From contig NZ_CP017990.1 of assembly GCF_002208095.1 (NCBI RefSeq), forward strand, positions 744,001 to 808,000: a stretch of DNA of 64,000 nt, given 5' to 3'. This stretch comes from Enterobacter cloacae complex sp. ECNIH7 (GTDB lineage Bacteria > Pseudomonadota > Gammaproteobacteria > Enterobacterales > Enterobacteriaceae). Below, one piece after another: positions 32,201 through 44,260 of the stretch (position 1 is its first letter; each line of letters starts with the position of its first letter). The notes beneath the pieces are model-generated. The model worked only from the letters and a program-made list of their open reading frames with translations, did no database searches and was not told the DNA's origin. The position numbers were made by a program, and so were the translations under genes.

Positions 32201-33445
32201 GTGGCGGACAGCAGTACGGCGACCATTGCGACGGGTAACCTGACGGTCACCACCGACAACGCGGCGGCGAACGGCACGGCGACGGATGCCGTACAGGCGA
32301 AAGTCACCGATGCCAACGGCAACCTGGTGCCGGGTGTGGTGGTTGCGTTCAGCGTCACCACCGGGGCGACGGTCGTCACCGCTTCTGCCACCACCGACGC
32401 GTACGGCCTGGCGAAAACCAACCTGACCAGCGAGAAATCTGGCGCCTATACGGTAACCGCCACGCTTGGTACGGCCAGCCAGACCGCCACGGTGAACTTC
32501 AAGGCGGACGTGACGACGGCGGTCACCACGCTGACATCGGATGTGACGGAGCAGTTAGCTGACAACGAATCTGTTATCGCGCTGACCGCCACCGTGAAGG
32601 ATGCGAAGGGTAACCCGGTGCCGAATGAGAACGTGGTGTTTACCACCACCGGTGCGGCGAAACTGGGGGATACCACCGTGACCAAAACCGTTGCCACAGA
32701 TGCAAATGGCCAGGTGAAGCTGAATATGACGGATACCACGGGAGAAATTATCACCGTTACAGCGAAATCGTCATCTAACGCCAGCGATACTGGCGGCAGT
32801 CTGGATCTGACCTTTACCACACCGCCACCGGCACCGATGCCGTCCACCACCAAAGTTGCGGTTAACGGCGCTGACTTTGCGGTCGACGCCGGCTTCCCGA
32901 AATCGGGCTATGACGGGGCTACGTTCCAGATTGCCCTTAAAGGCGATGCGGCGAACAACGCGGATTATACCTGGTCGGATAACAGTGACTGGGTCTCCGT
33001 GAGCAGTACCGGTACGGTGACCTTTACGGGTGAAGGGACTTCGGATGAAGTGACGATTACCGCTACGCCAAAAAATGGTGGAGTCCCGTATGAGTATAAA
33101 TTCCAGTTAGAAAAATGGTTTAAAGGAGGTACACCTGCAAATGGTACCCATCAGCAAGCAGTGAGCGCATGTTCTGAACTGGGCGGTGGATATAAACTGC
33201 CTTCATCTAATGAACTGACAAATGCTGTAAACACCACCACTACAGCCTCACGTATTGCAGGTAATGGATTGCTATGGACAGAGTGGGGGAACGGGGGGAA
33301 CACAAGTGTATGGGGAATTAATACCTACACCTGGACTACTACACCTGATGGTGGTGCAGAATACTACTTAGTCTCGAAAAATGATGGTGGTCTCTATTCT
33401 GGTAGTAGCATGAGCTTCGGCATTATATGTTTAAAATCATTATAA
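26204..33445 (+). CDS. Giant intimin/invasin-like inverse autotransporter adhesin (YeeJ-like)
   Basis: 2413 residues. In order: signal peptide (about 1-34, ending ALAQ); LysM domain (about 46-98, ILKKGETVSVVAARYSLS) for peptidoglycan contact; intimin-type beta-barrel (about 120-400); linker and D00-like domain; about 17 Ig-like Big_1 domains from residue 501 to about 2210; a Big_2-like domain (about 2213-2305); and a C-type-lectin-like tip (2302-2413). Domains 4-16 are exactly 100 residues each. The mature protein has only two cysteines, both in the tip, as in the disulfide-closed invasin and intimin tips. Type Ve secretion exposes the stalk at the cell surface, where it should mediate adhesion or biofilm growth; the receptor is unknown. 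The barrel resembles E. coli YeeJ. The ribosome-binding site (ACGGGG, 26193) is modest. Confidence 0.95.
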   Translation: MNPKLSKLSATVCLFSQLFSIALPTFVPVIALAQNKPQTLAEITTTPYILKKGETVSVVAARYSLSVDALKKLNVFRTFSKPFEKLGEGDEIDVPVNNTTKKDTAGYTPEGADAFWANRASSLGNTLSSDHPADQAASMAKSMATGATVSTVEQWLGQFGTAKAKLNLDDDFTLDGSSLDVLLPLYDQQDNLLFTQLGYRNKDSRNTLNAGLGFRTFHGNWMYGINSFYDDDVTGNNRRLGVGLEAWTDYLKLGANSYTGLTDWHQSRDFADYDERPADGFDIRAEGWLPAYPQLGGKLVYEQYRGDEVALFSKDDRSSDPKAVTLGLNYTPVPLVTVGVDHRQGQSGQNDTSFNLEFNYELGLPWNQQIDDSLVAARRTLAGSRLDLVDRNNEIVLEYKKQDLIHLTLPALLEGKASDKGNISATVKAKYGVDHIEWDYSEILAAKGSAVAVNKQTLEITFPPYQTTGSNVYHISAVAYDPQHNKSNRETTEIRVSEPDATISDGDLIVTVDGAAANGEATDTVQAKVTDSAHHAVAGVKVEFTADNETRVMTASAVTDANGLATTNLTNIHAGKSNVTATVNGSARSVPVSFVADSGSAVIADGNLTVTRDNGKANNSDTNHVQAKVTDKNGNTVSGTTVSFSSTVSGATMVTASAVTDENGIAGTDLTSTMSGVVPVKAAVNGTDKSVDTHFAQDDSSATIGAGDFVLTTDNAKANGSATNAVKATVKDANGLPLAGVVVSFSATNEANVASAKATTDQSGVATTTLTSTKAGISAVTASVSNATGGSSQSLDAHFVADDSTATISAGNLTVTTDNAKADGSATNAVKAIVTDANGNVLAGQSVSFSASNGATVITASATTDADGVATTTLTNSKSGITSVTATVNDNSQSVDTTFLADSSTAGISSGNLTVTTDNAKADGSATNAVKAIVTDAKGNLVKDATVTFTATNGATITTASATTDVNGIATTTLSNTKAGVAKVTASVNGASQTVDTTFVADSGTATISDGNLTVTTDNAKANGTATNAVKAIVTDVNGNLVSGVAVTFTATNGATVTTASATTDADGIATTTLTNTKSGVAKVTASINGNSQSVDTTFVADSSTATISDGNLTVTTDNAKADGSDTDAVKAIVTDANGNLVSGVAVTFTATNGATVTTASATTDTDGIATTTLTNSKSGIAKVTATVNGASQTVDTTFLADSSTATISSGNLTVTTDGAKADGSDTNAVKAIVTDAKGNLVKDVTVTFTATNGATVITASATTDVDGIATTTLSNTTAGTAKVTATVNGNSQTVDTTFVADGGTATISAGNLTVTTDNAKANGSATNAVKAIVTDANGNPVKDAVVTFTATNGAVITTESATTDADGIATTTLKNTKAGVSAVTAKVNGNSQSVDTTFVADSSTATISSGNLTVTTDNAKADGTATDAVKAIVTDANGNPVKDAVVTFTATNGATITTASATTDADGIATTTLTNTKSGVSKVTATVNGASQTVDTTFVADSSTATLADGSLTVTTDNAKANGTATDAVKAIVTDANGNLVKDATVTFTATNGATITTASATTDASGVATTTLTNTKSGVSKVTATVNGNSQTVDTTFVADSSTATLADGSLTVTTDNAKANGSATDAVKAIVTDANGNLVSGVAVTFTATNGAIVTTASATTDASGVATTTLTNTKSGVSKVTATVNGNSQTVDTTFVADSSTATISSGNLTVTTDNAKANGSATDAVKAIVTDANGNLVSGVAVTFTATNGATIVTESVTTDADGIATTTLTNTKSGVSKVTATVNGASQTVDTTFVADSSTATISDGNLTVTTDNAKANGTATNAVKAIVTDANGNLVKDATVAFTATNGATITTASATTDASGVATTTLTNTKAGTTSVTATVNGNSKSVDTTFVADSSTATISDGNLTVTTDNAIANDSDTNAVKAIVTDAKGNPLKDMTVTFTATNSAKITTASATTDADGVATTTLKNTKSGIAAVTATVNGNSKSVDTTFVADSSTATIATGNLTVTTDNAAANGTATDAVQAKVTDANGNLVPGVVVAFSVTTGATVVTASATTDAYGLAKTNLTSEKSGAYTVTATLGTASQTATVNFKADVTTAVTTLTSDVTEQLADNESVIALTATVKDAKGNPVPNENVVFTTTGAAKLGDTTVTKTVATDANGQVKLNMTDTTGEIITVTAKSSSNASDTGGSLDLTFTTPPPAPMPSTTKVAVNGADFAVDAGFPKSGYDGATFQIALKGDAANNADYTWSDNSDWVSVSSTGTVTFTGEGTSDEVTITATPKNGGVPYEYKFQLEKWFKGGTPANGTHQQAVSACSELGGGYKLPSSNELTNAVNTTTTASRIAGNGLLWTEWGNGGNTSVWGINTYTWTTTPDGGAEYYLVSKNDGGLYSGSSMSFGIICLKSL
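28621..32520 (+). repeat. Thirteen tandem 300-bp repeats encoding Ig-like domains
   Basis: The segment GGTAACCTGACGGTGACCAC, or a near copy, recurs with an exact 300-base period, with units starting at 28621, 28921, 29221 and so on to 32221. Each unit is one 100-residue Big_1 domain. Units 30721-31020 and 31021-31320 look more than 90 percent identical by eye. Three more divergent units precede (27703, about 28008, about 28309) and one follows (about 32521). The in-frame period allows domain gain or loss without a frameshift. Confidence 0.96.
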
Positions 33446-33505
33446 CCTTACAGCTGTTGATGGTTATATAAACTACAAAGTCAGCTCAAAGCTAGACAAT
33501 GAACC

Positions 33506-33533
33506 AAATGGGAGCCTCCGGCTCCCATTTTTT
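33506..33533 (+). terminator. Terminator after the adhesin gene
   Basis: AAATGGGAGCC and GGCTCCCATTT form a stem around a TCC-type loop, followed by a T-run. It lies 60 bp after the adhesin stop codon. Confidence 0.92.
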
Positions 33534-34683
<1,150 letters not shown>

Positions 34684-34737
34684 GCATTATTACCCATCGT
34701 GATGTGGTTATTGCAGTCGTAATTGTTTGATTGCATA

Positions 34738-34765
34738 GGGCAATATTTTATTGCCCTTTTATTTT
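34738..34765 (+). terminator. Terminator after dapB
   Basis: GGGCAATA and TATTGCCC with a TTT loop, followed by TTTTATTTT. It lies 55 bp past the dapB stop. Confidence 0.88.
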
Positions 34766-34902
34766 ATCTGTTTCATCGCGTACTTTTGCTTAATGTTCTA
34801 AAAATATATCTCTTATAGCGTTTTAACGTTACTGAAATGTAAATTTTGACCATCCGGTCTACTTTTTCATGCTCCAACACGACATTTTTTATTAAACCCG
34901 GC

Positions 34903-34918
34903 GCGCAAGCGTTTTCTG
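34903..34918. promoter_or_regulatory. Probable PurR operator upstream of carA
   Basis: GCGCAAGCGTTTTCTG matches the PurR consensus ACGCAAACGTTTTCNT at 12 of 15 defined positions. PurR is a known regulator of the upstream carAB promoter P1 in E. coli. The remaining dapB-carA gap (34766-35137) is the carAB control region; no gene is visible. Confidence 0.65.
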
Positions 34919-35088
34919 CGGTGATTTACCTGATCTTTTTGTCGCTTAAGCTCTGTTCCGCTCGCCAGGCTTGCAAAAGGCTAAGCAAAATATCCGTTTT
35001 AAGTTGACTTTTACCCACCAAATCTCCAGAATGCCGCCGTTTGCCAAAAATCCGCTGGCAACACATTTGCATTGATCCATGACATGGT

Positions 35089-35131
35089 TATGAATTAATA
35101 TGCAAATAAAGTGAGTGAATATTCTCTGGAG
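35089..35131. promoter_or_regulatory. Two ARG boxes (ArgR operator) at the proximal carAB promoter
   Basis: TATGAATTAATATGCAAA (35089-35106) and AGTGAATATTCTCTGGAG (35114-35131) follow the WNTGAATWWWWATTCANW pattern and are 25 bp apart centre to centre. They correspond to the E. coli carAB P2 operator, where arginine-bound ArgR represses. The second box overlaps the carA ribosome-binding site. Confidence 0.8.
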
Positions 35132-35137
35132 GGTGTT

Positions 35138-36286
35138 TTGATTAAGTCAGCGCTATTGGTTCTGGAAGACGGAACCCAGTTTATCGGTCGGGCCATAGGG
35201 GCAACGGGTTCGGCGGTTGGGGAAGTCGTTTTCAATACTTCAATGACCGGTTATCAAGAAATCCTCACTGATCCTTCCTATTCTCGCCAAATCGTTACTC
35301 TTACTTACCCTCATATCGGCAATGTCGGCACCAACGCGGCTGACGAAGAATCCTCTCAGGTACATGCGCAAGGCCTGGTCATCCGCGACCTGCCGCTGAT
35401 TGCCAGCAACTTCCGCAATACCGAAGACCTCTCTTCTTACCTGAAGCGCCATAACATCGTGGCGATTGCCGATATCGATACCCGTAAATTAACGCGTCTG
35501 CTGCGCGAGAAGGGTGCACAGAACGGCTGCATCATCGCGGGTGATAACCTCGATGCGACGCTGGCGCTGGAAAAAGCGAAAGCCTTCCCGGGCCTGAACG
35601 GCATGGACCTGGCGAAAGAAGTGACTACTGCTGAAGCCTATAGCTGGACTCAGGGTAGCTGGACGCTGGAAGGCGACCTGCCGGAAGCGAAAAAAGAGAG
35701 CGAGCTGCCGTTCCACGTGGTGGCCTACGATTTCGGCGCCAAGCGCAACATCCTGCGTATGCTGGTTGACCGCGGCTGCCGCCTGACGGTGGTGCCGGCA
35801 CAAACGTCCGCCGAAGACGTGCTGAAGATGAATCCGGACGGTATTTTCCTGTCCAACGGCCCTGGTGACCCGGCGCCGTGTGATTACGCAATCGCCGCCA
35901 TCAAGTCCTTCCTGGAAACCGACATCCCGGTATTCGGCATCTGCCTCGGCCATCAGCTGCTGGCGCTGGCGAGCGGTGCAAACACCGTTAAGATGAAGTT
36001 CGGCCACCACGGTGGTAACCACCCGGTAAAAGATATCGATAACAACACGGTGATGATCACCGCGCAGAACCACGGCTTCGCCGTCGATGAAGCCTCAATG
36101 CCGGCTAACCTGCGCGTGACCCATAAGTCGCTGTTCGATGGCACCCTGCAGGGGATTCATCGCACCGATAAGCCTGCGTTCAGCTTCCAGGGCCACCCGG
36201 AAGCGAGCCCGGGCCCGCACGACGCCGCGCCGCTGTTCGATCACTTCATCGAACTTATCGAGCAATACCGTAAGACCGCTAAATAA
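35138..36286 (+). CDS. carA: Carbamoyl-phosphate synthase small subunit
   Basis: 382 residues from the TTG at 35138, which is the E. coli start ([15 protein letters not shown]) and follows GGAGG-type sequence at 35128-35133; an upstream in-frame GTG would add nine residues. The class I glutamine amidotransferase triad includes Cys269 in [10 protein letters not shown] and the HPEASPGP segment. It hydrolyses glutamine and channels ammonia to CarB. The operon supplies carbamoyl phosphate to both arginine and pyrimidine synthesis. Confidence 0.99.
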   Translation: MIKSALLVLEDGTQFIGRAIGATGSAVGEVVFNTSMTGYQEILTDPSYSRQIVTLTYPHIGNVGTNAADEESSQVHAQGLVIRDLPLIASNFRNTEDLSSYLKRHNIVAIADIDTRKLTRLLREKGAQNGCIIAGDNLDATLALEKAKAFPGLNGMDLAKEVTTAEAYSWTQGSWTLEGDLPEAKKESELPFHVVAYDFGAKRNILRMLVDRGCRLTVVPAQTSAEDVLKMNPDGIFLSNGPGDPAPCDYAIAAIKSFLETDIPVFGICLGHQLLALASGANTVKMKFGHHGGNHPVKDIDNNTVMITAQNHGFAVDEASMPANLRVTHKSLFDGTLQGIHRTDKPAFSFQGHPEASPGPHDAAPLFDHFIELIEQYRKTAK

Positions 36287-36304
36287 TCAGGAGCCGAGAA
36301 GACA

Positions 36305-39529
<3,225 letters not shown>

Positions 39530-39534
39530 GTAAA

Positions 39535-39565
39535 AATGCCCGGTGCCGTTCGGTTGCCGGGCATT
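39535..39565 (+). terminator. Stem-loop after carB
   Basis: AATGCCCGG and CCGGGCATT enclose a 13-base loop; the T tract is weak. Probable end of carAB. Confidence 0.75.
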
Positions 39566-39667
39566 ATCCCATCTTCAGAACCTTCTGGTTTTTCATCCGC
39601 ATTCAGTCAGTTAGCCTAAAATGGTTAGGTCGATAACGAAATTCAACTGAGAGCAGGGGAAAACACC

Positions 39668-39901
39668 ATGCAAAATAAATTACTGATCGCTTCCGTTCTG
39701 GCTGCCACGACAATGTTCACCGTTGCGGGCTGTTCGTCTAATCAGGCCGTAAAAACCACCGATGGCAAAACCATTGTCACCGACGGCAAACCGCAGGTAG
39801 ATGACGATACCGGTCTGGTGTCGTATAAAAACGCCGAAACCGGTCAAACCGAGCAGATCAACCGTGACCAGGTGAAATCCATGGGCGAGCTGGATAACTA
39901 A
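39668..39901 (+). CDS. Small YgdI/YgdR-type (DUF903) lipoprotein
   Basis: 77 residues. The signal peptide ends in the lipobox VAGC, so the mature protein starts at Cys22 (CSSNQAVKTTDGKTIVTDGK). The compact beta-rich domain of about 50 residues matches the DUF903/YgdI-YgdR family. It should be a lipid-anchored envelope protein processed by Lgt, LspA and Lnt. No function is established for the family. In E. coli the carB-kefF interval holds caiF and the cai/fix operons instead, so this is a different occupant of a variable site. Confidence 0.88.
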   Translation: MQNKLLIASVLAATTMFTVAGCSSNQAVKTTDGKTIVTDGKPQVDDDTGLVSYKNAETGQTEQINRDQVKSMGELDN

Positions 39902-39939
39902 TTCAGAATTCTGACGTAAGCCCGTCAATAATATTCACT

Positions 39940-40002
39940 ATTAGCCTGTTGAATTACTGACTACACTCTTTTGTTAAAAGAAAGCAGTAACAACAGGCTA
40001 AT
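39940..40002. promoter_or_regulatory. Long dyad covering the kefF ribosome-binding region
   Basis: ATTAGCCTGTTGAATTACTG (39940-39959) is the reverse complement of CAGTAACAACAGGCTAAT (39985-40002) except for a two-base AA bulge, giving 18 paired bases. The 25-base loop contains a small CTTTT-GTT-AAAAG hairpin. The right arm ends two bases before the kefF ATG and contains the ACAGG sequence that would serve as ribosome-binding site. It may be an RNA switch hiding the start, or paired DNA sites for a repressor. Confidence 0.8.
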
Positions 40003-40004
40003 CA

Positions 40005-40535
40005 ATGATTCTGATAATTTATGCCCATCCTTATCCGCAGCACTCGCATGCGAATAAGCGGATGCTTGAGCAGGTAAGGACGCTTGATAACGTAGAGATA
40101 CGTTCCCTCTATCAACTTTATCCCGATTTTAATATCGATATCGCCGCCGAACAGGAGGCGCTCTCCCGTGCCGATCTGATTATCTGGCAGCACCCCATGC
40201 AGTGGTACAGCACGCCTCCGCTCCTGAAGCTGTGGATTGATAAAGTCTTCTCCCACGGCTGGGCGTACGGACACAACGGCAATGCGCTAAAAGGAAAAAG
40301 CCTGATGTGGGCGGTCACCACCGGCGGCGGTGAAAGCCATTTTGATATCGGCTCCTTCCCGGGTTTTGACGTCCTGGCGCAGCCGCTGCAGGCGACTGCG
40401 CTCTATTGCGGTCTGAACTGGCTCCCGCCTTTTGCGATGCACTGCACGTTTGTTTGCGACGATGAAACGCTGCAGGCGCAGGCTCGCCATTATAAACAAC
40501 GCTTACTTGAGTGGCAGGAGACGCATCATGGATAG
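40005..40535 (+). CDS. kefF: KefF, NAD(P)H quinone oxidoreductase subunit of the KefC channel
   Basis: 176 residues, as in E. coli. A flavodoxin-like fold begins [20 protein letters not shown], with the FMN-binding and quinone-reductase motif [21 protein letters not shown]. KefF is the cytoplasmic ancillary subunit needed for full KefC activity and also reduces quinones. It overlaps the kefC start by eight bases. The dyad just upstream is unusual. Confidence 0.97.
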   Translation: MILIIYAHPYPQHSHANKRMLEQVRTLDNVEIRSLYQLYPDFNIDIAAEQEALSRADLIIWQHPMQWYSTPPLLKLWIDKVFSHGWAYGHNGNALKGKSLMWAVTTGGGESHFDIGSFPGFDVLAQPLQATALYCGLNWLPPFAMHCTFVCDDETLQAQARHYKQRLLEWQETHHG

Positions 40536-42393
40536 CCATACGCTGATACAGGCGCTGATTTACCTCGGCGCGGCGGCGCTGATTGTACCCGTGGCGGTAC
40601 GCCTGGGGCTGGGCTCGGTGCTCGGCTACCTGATTGCGGGCTGCGTCATTGGGCCGTGGGGCTTTCGGCTGGTCACGGATGCCGAGGCGATTCTCCATTT
40701 CGCTGAAATCGGCGTGGTGCTGATGCTGTTTGTGATTGGCCTGGAGCTCGACCCGCAGCGGCTGTGGAAGCTTCGCGCCTCGGTATTTGGCGGCGGCGCG
40801 CTGCAGATGGTGGCCTGCGGCCTGCTGCTGGGCGGGTTCTGCATCCTGTTGGGTATGGACTGGAAAGTGGCAGAGCTCATCGGCATGACGCTGGCGCTCT
40901 CCTCGACGGCGATTGCCATGCAGGCGATGAACGAGCGAAATCTGACGGTCTCCCAGATGGGACGCAGCGCGTTCTCGGTGCTGCTGTTCCAGGACATTGC
41001 CGCTATCCCGCTGGTGGCGATGATCCCGCTGCTGGCGGCCAGCGGTTCCTCTACCACGCTGGGCGCTTTCGCGCTGTCGGCGCTGAAGGTGGCGGGCGCG
41101 CTGGCGCTGGTGGTGCTGCTTGGCCGCTACGTGACCCGCCCGCTGCTGCGGTTTGTTGCCCGCTCTGGCCTGCGTGAAGTGTTCAGCGCCGTGGCGCTGT
41201 TCCTGGTGTTTGGCTTCGGTCTGCTGCTGGAGGAAGCCGGGCTGTCGATGGCGATGGGGGCGTTCCTCGCAGGCGTTCTGCTGGCGAGCTCTGAATACCG
41301 TCACGCGCTGGAAAGCGATATCGAGCCGTTCAAAGGACTGCTGCTGGGGCTGTTTTTCATCGGCGTCGGAATGTCCGTCGACTTCGGCACGCTGGTGACG
41401 CACCCGCTGCGGATCGTCATCCTGCTCGTCGGCTTCCTGGTCATTAAAATGGTGATGCTGTGGCTGATTGCTCGCCCACTGAACGTGCCGGGCAGGCAGC
41501 GCCGCTGGTTCGCCGTGCTGCTGGGTCAGGGAAGCGAATTTGCGTTCGTGGTCTTTGGCGCCGCGCAGATGGCAAATGTGCTCGATCCCGAGTGGGCGAA
41601 GGCGCTGACGCTGGCGGTGGCACTGTCGATGGCGGCGACGCCGGTGCTGCTGGTGGTGCTGACGCGCCTGGAAAAATCGGGCAGCGAGCAGGAGCGCGAG
41701 GCCGACGAGATCGACGAGGAGCAGCCGCGCGTCATCATCGCCGGATTTGGCCGCTACGGGCAGATCGTGGGTCGTTTACTGCTGTCGAGCGGGGTGAAAA
41801 TGGTCATCCTCGATCACGATCCCGACCATGTCGATACCCTGCGTAAATTTGACATGAAGGTGTTTTACGGGGATGCGACCCGCGTCGATCTGCTGGAATC
41901 CGCCGGGGCGGCAAAAGCCGAGGTGTTGATTAACGCGATTGACGATCCGGAAACCAGCATGCAGATGGTGGAACTGGTAAAAGAGCATTTTCCGGCGCTG
42001 ACTATTATCTCCCGCGCGCGCGATGTGGATCACTACATCCGGCTGCGGCAGGCGGGCGTAGAGGCGCCTGAACGTGAAACGTTCGAAGGTGCGCTGAAGT
42101 CTGGCCGAGTGGCGCTGGAAAACCTGGGGCTCGGGGCGTATGAAGCGCGTGAGCGTGCAGACCTGTTCCGCCGCTTTAATACCGGGATGGTTGAAGAGAT
42201 GGCGGCGATGGCCGGCAGTACGGCCACCGAGCGCGCGGCGGTGTTCAAACGCACCAGCGCGATGCTGACGGAAATCATTAACGAGGACCGTAACCACCTG
42301 TCGCTGATCCAGCGCCATGGCTGGCAGGGCACGGAAGAGGGCAAGCATACCGGCGATCCGGCTGACGAGCCCGAGAGTAAACCTTCCGCGTGA
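40528..42393 (+). CDS. kefC: Glutathione-regulated potassium-efflux antiporter KefC
   Basis: 621 residues from ATG 40528 ([14 protein letters not shown]), as in E. coli (620). The CPA2 antiporter membrane domain spans residues 1 to about 380. It contains the conserved regulatory loop motif [16 protein letters not shown] near residue 255. A cytoplasmic KTN/RCK domain starts near residue 402 with the nucleotide-binding [13 protein letters not shown]. Glutathione keeps the system closed, and glutathione adducts of electrophiles open it. The resulting potassium efflux acidifies the cytoplasm and protects against electrophiles. Confidence 0.98.
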   Translation: MDSHTLIQALIYLGAAALIVPVAVRLGLGSVLGYLIAGCVIGPWGFRLVTDAEAILHFAEIGVVLMLFVIGLELDPQRLWKLRASVFGGGALQMVACGLLLGGFCILLGMDWKVAELIGMTLALSSTAIAMQAMNERNLTVSQMGRSAFSVLLFQDIAAIPLVAMIPLLAASGSSTTLGAFALSALKVAGALALVVLLGRYVTRPLLRFVARSGLREVFSAVALFLVFGFGLLLEEAGLSMAMGAFLAGVLLASSEYRHALESDIEPFKGLLLGLFFIGVGMSVDFGTLVTHPLRIVILLVGFLVIKMVMLWLIARPLNVPGRQRRWFAVLLGQGSEFAFVVFGAAQMANVLDPEWAKALTLAVALSMAATPVLLVVLTRLEKSGSEQEREADEIDEEQPRVIIAGFGRYGQIVGRLLLSSGVKMVILDHDPDHVDTLRKFDMKVFYGDATRVDLLESAGAAKAEVLINAIDDPETSMQMVELVKEHFPALTIISRARDVDHYIRLRQAGVEAPERETFEGALKSGRVALENLGLGAYEARERADLFRRFNTGMVEEMAAMAGSTATERAAVFKRTSAMLTEIINEDRNHLSLIQRHGWQGTEEGKHTGDPADEPESKPSA

Positions 42394-42446
42394 AGTGGAG
42401 TTGCCAGCAATATTAAAAAATTTCTTTATCTTTACCCTGCCGCCAG

Positions 42447-42987
<541 letters not shown>

Positions 42988-42993
42988 GTGATT

Positions 42994-43019
42994 TTCCCTC
43001 TCCCGGCCGGGAGAGGGAA
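42994..43019. terminator. Perfect 26-bp palindrome between folA and apaH
   Basis: TTCCCTCTCCCGG followed directly by its reverse complement, located between convergent genes. No strong T-run follows on either side, so it may be a bidirectional RNA 3'-end structure. A related sequence is at 63034-63054. Confidence 0.7.
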
Positions 43020-43026
43020 TAGCGTA

Positions 43027-43875
43027 TCAGGAGGCAACGGCCTCACTTTCTCCTAAGTCCAGCTGTCGGTTGGACGGCTGCACAAAGTAAGCTTTATCTT
43101 CCCAGCGTAAGCAGGTTAACTCTCCGCCCCAGCAGCATCCGGTATCCAGACCGTAAATCCCTTCCGGTGTTCCTTTTCCTTCCAGCGCAGCCCAGTGACC
43201 AAATACCACGCTGTACTCGCTGGTCACCGGTCCCGGAATGGCAAACCACGGTTTCAGCGGAGCGGGCGCGCTTTCCGGCGTCTCTTTGGAATACATGTCC
43301 AGCTGTCCGTTCGGGAAGCAGAAGCGCATGCGGGTGAACGCGTTGGTGATAAAGCGCAGACGGGCCAGACCGCTGAGATCCTCGCTCCAGTGGTTCGGCA
43401 TATCGCCGTACATGGCATCGAGGAAGAAAGGATACGAGTCGCTCGCCAGCACCGCCTCAACGTCACGCGCGCAGGTTTTCGCCGTCTCAAGATCCCATTG
43501 TGGCGTGATCCCGGCATGCGCCATGACCAGCTTTTTCTCTTCGTCGATCTGCAGCAGGGGCTGACGGCGCAGCCAGTTAATCAGATCGTCTGCGTCCGGC
43601 GCATCCAGCAGTGGGGTGAGGCGATCTTTAGGTTTGTTGCGGCTGATCCCGGCGAAAACCGCCAGCAGATGCAGATCGTGATTGCCCAGCACCATGCGGA
43701 CGCTGTCGCCCAGCGATTTGACGAAACGTAATACTTCAAGGGAGCCGGGGCCACGCGCGACTAAATCGCCCGTCAGCCAGAGCGTGTCCTGTCCTGGCGT
43801 AAAGTCGACCTGTTTTAACAATGCGATCAGTTCATCGTAGCAACCGTGAACGTCGCCAATCAGATATGTAGACAT
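43027..43875 (-). CDS. apaH: Symmetrical bis(5'-nucleosyl)-tetraphosphatase ApaH
   Basis: 282 residues (280 in E. coli). Calcineurin-like metallophosphatase motifs are GDVHGCYDE near residue 7, GDLVARGP near residue 37 and GNHD near residue 64. It hydrolyses Ap4A to two ADP and removes Np4 caps from RNA. It is the last gene of lptD-surA-pdxA-rsmA-apaG-apaH, four bases after apaG. Confidence 0.98.
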   Translation of the reverse strand: MSTYLIGDVHGCYDELIALLKQVDFTPGQDTLWLTGDLVARGPGSLEVLRFVKSLGDSVRMVLGNHDLHLLAVFAGISRNKPKDRLTPLLDAPDADDLINWLRRQPLLQIDEEKKLVMAHAGITPQWDLETAKTCARDVEAVLASDSYPFFLDAMYGDMPNHWSEDLSGLARLRFITNAFTRMRFCFPNGQLDMYSKETPESAPAPLKPWFAIPGPVTSEYSVVFGHWAALEGKGTPEGIYGLDTGCCWGGELTCLRWEDKAYFVQPSNRQLDLGESEAVAS

Positions 43876-43879
43876 TAGA

Positions 43880-44257
43880 TTAATGAATGAGTGTGGTTAC
43901 GGCGAGACGGAACACAGGAATGGCAACGCGGAAATCATTGCCATCGACGTCGACCATTTCATAATGGCCTTGCATGGTACCCATCGGCGTTTCAATCACC
44001 GCGCCGCTGGTGTACTGGTACTCTTCGCCAGGAGCGATGTGGGGCTGTTCACCAACCACACCTTCGCCCTGAACTTCAATTTCGCGGCCATTGCCGTTAG
44101 TGATAAGCCAGTAGCGCCCGCGCAGCTGCACGGGCATCCGCCCCAGATTGCGAATGGTCACGGTGTAAGCGAAAACAAAACGTTCTTCGTCCGGTGAGGA
44201 CTGTGATTCAACATAGACGCTTTGTACATGGACACATACGCGGGGCGAATCAATCAT
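43880..44257 (-). CDS. apaG: ApaG domain protein (Co2+/Mg2+ efflux protein ApaG)
   Basis: 125 residues, as in E. coli. A single fibronectin type III-like ApaG domain with [20 protein letters not shown] and the glycine pattern [20 protein letters not shown]. The biochemical role is unclear; mutants in Salmonella affect cobalt resistance and magnesium efflux. It starts three bases after rsmA and ends four bases before apaH. Confidence 0.97.
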   Translation of the reverse strand: MIDSPRVCVHVQSVYVESQSSPDEERFVFAYTVTIRNLGRMPVQLRGRYWLITNGNGREIEVQGEGVVGEQPHIAPGEEYQYTSGAVIETPMGTMQGHYEMVDVDGNDFRVAIPVFRLAVTTLIH

Positions 44258-44260
44258 GGC

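Noticed and set aside
28078..32421. 1447-codon open frame on the minus strand opposite the adhesin repeats
   Set aside because: It is antisense to the 300-bp repeats. Because the repeat length is a multiple of three and the DNA is GC-rich with few TA-rich codons, an open antisense frame in one unit stays open in all. The product is low-complexity Val/Ala/Ser/Thr sequence without a family or ribosome-binding site.
28621..32520. Regular repeats resembling an array (CRISPR or satellite)
   Set aside because: Units are 300 bp, adjacent, in frame and translated as Ig-like domains. There are no short direct repeats with unique spacers and no cas genes.
35111..35137. Nine-codon N-terminal extension of CarA
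   Set aside because: It would begin inside the ARG boxes. The TTG at 35138 follows the GGAGG-type ribosome-binding site and is the E. coli start.
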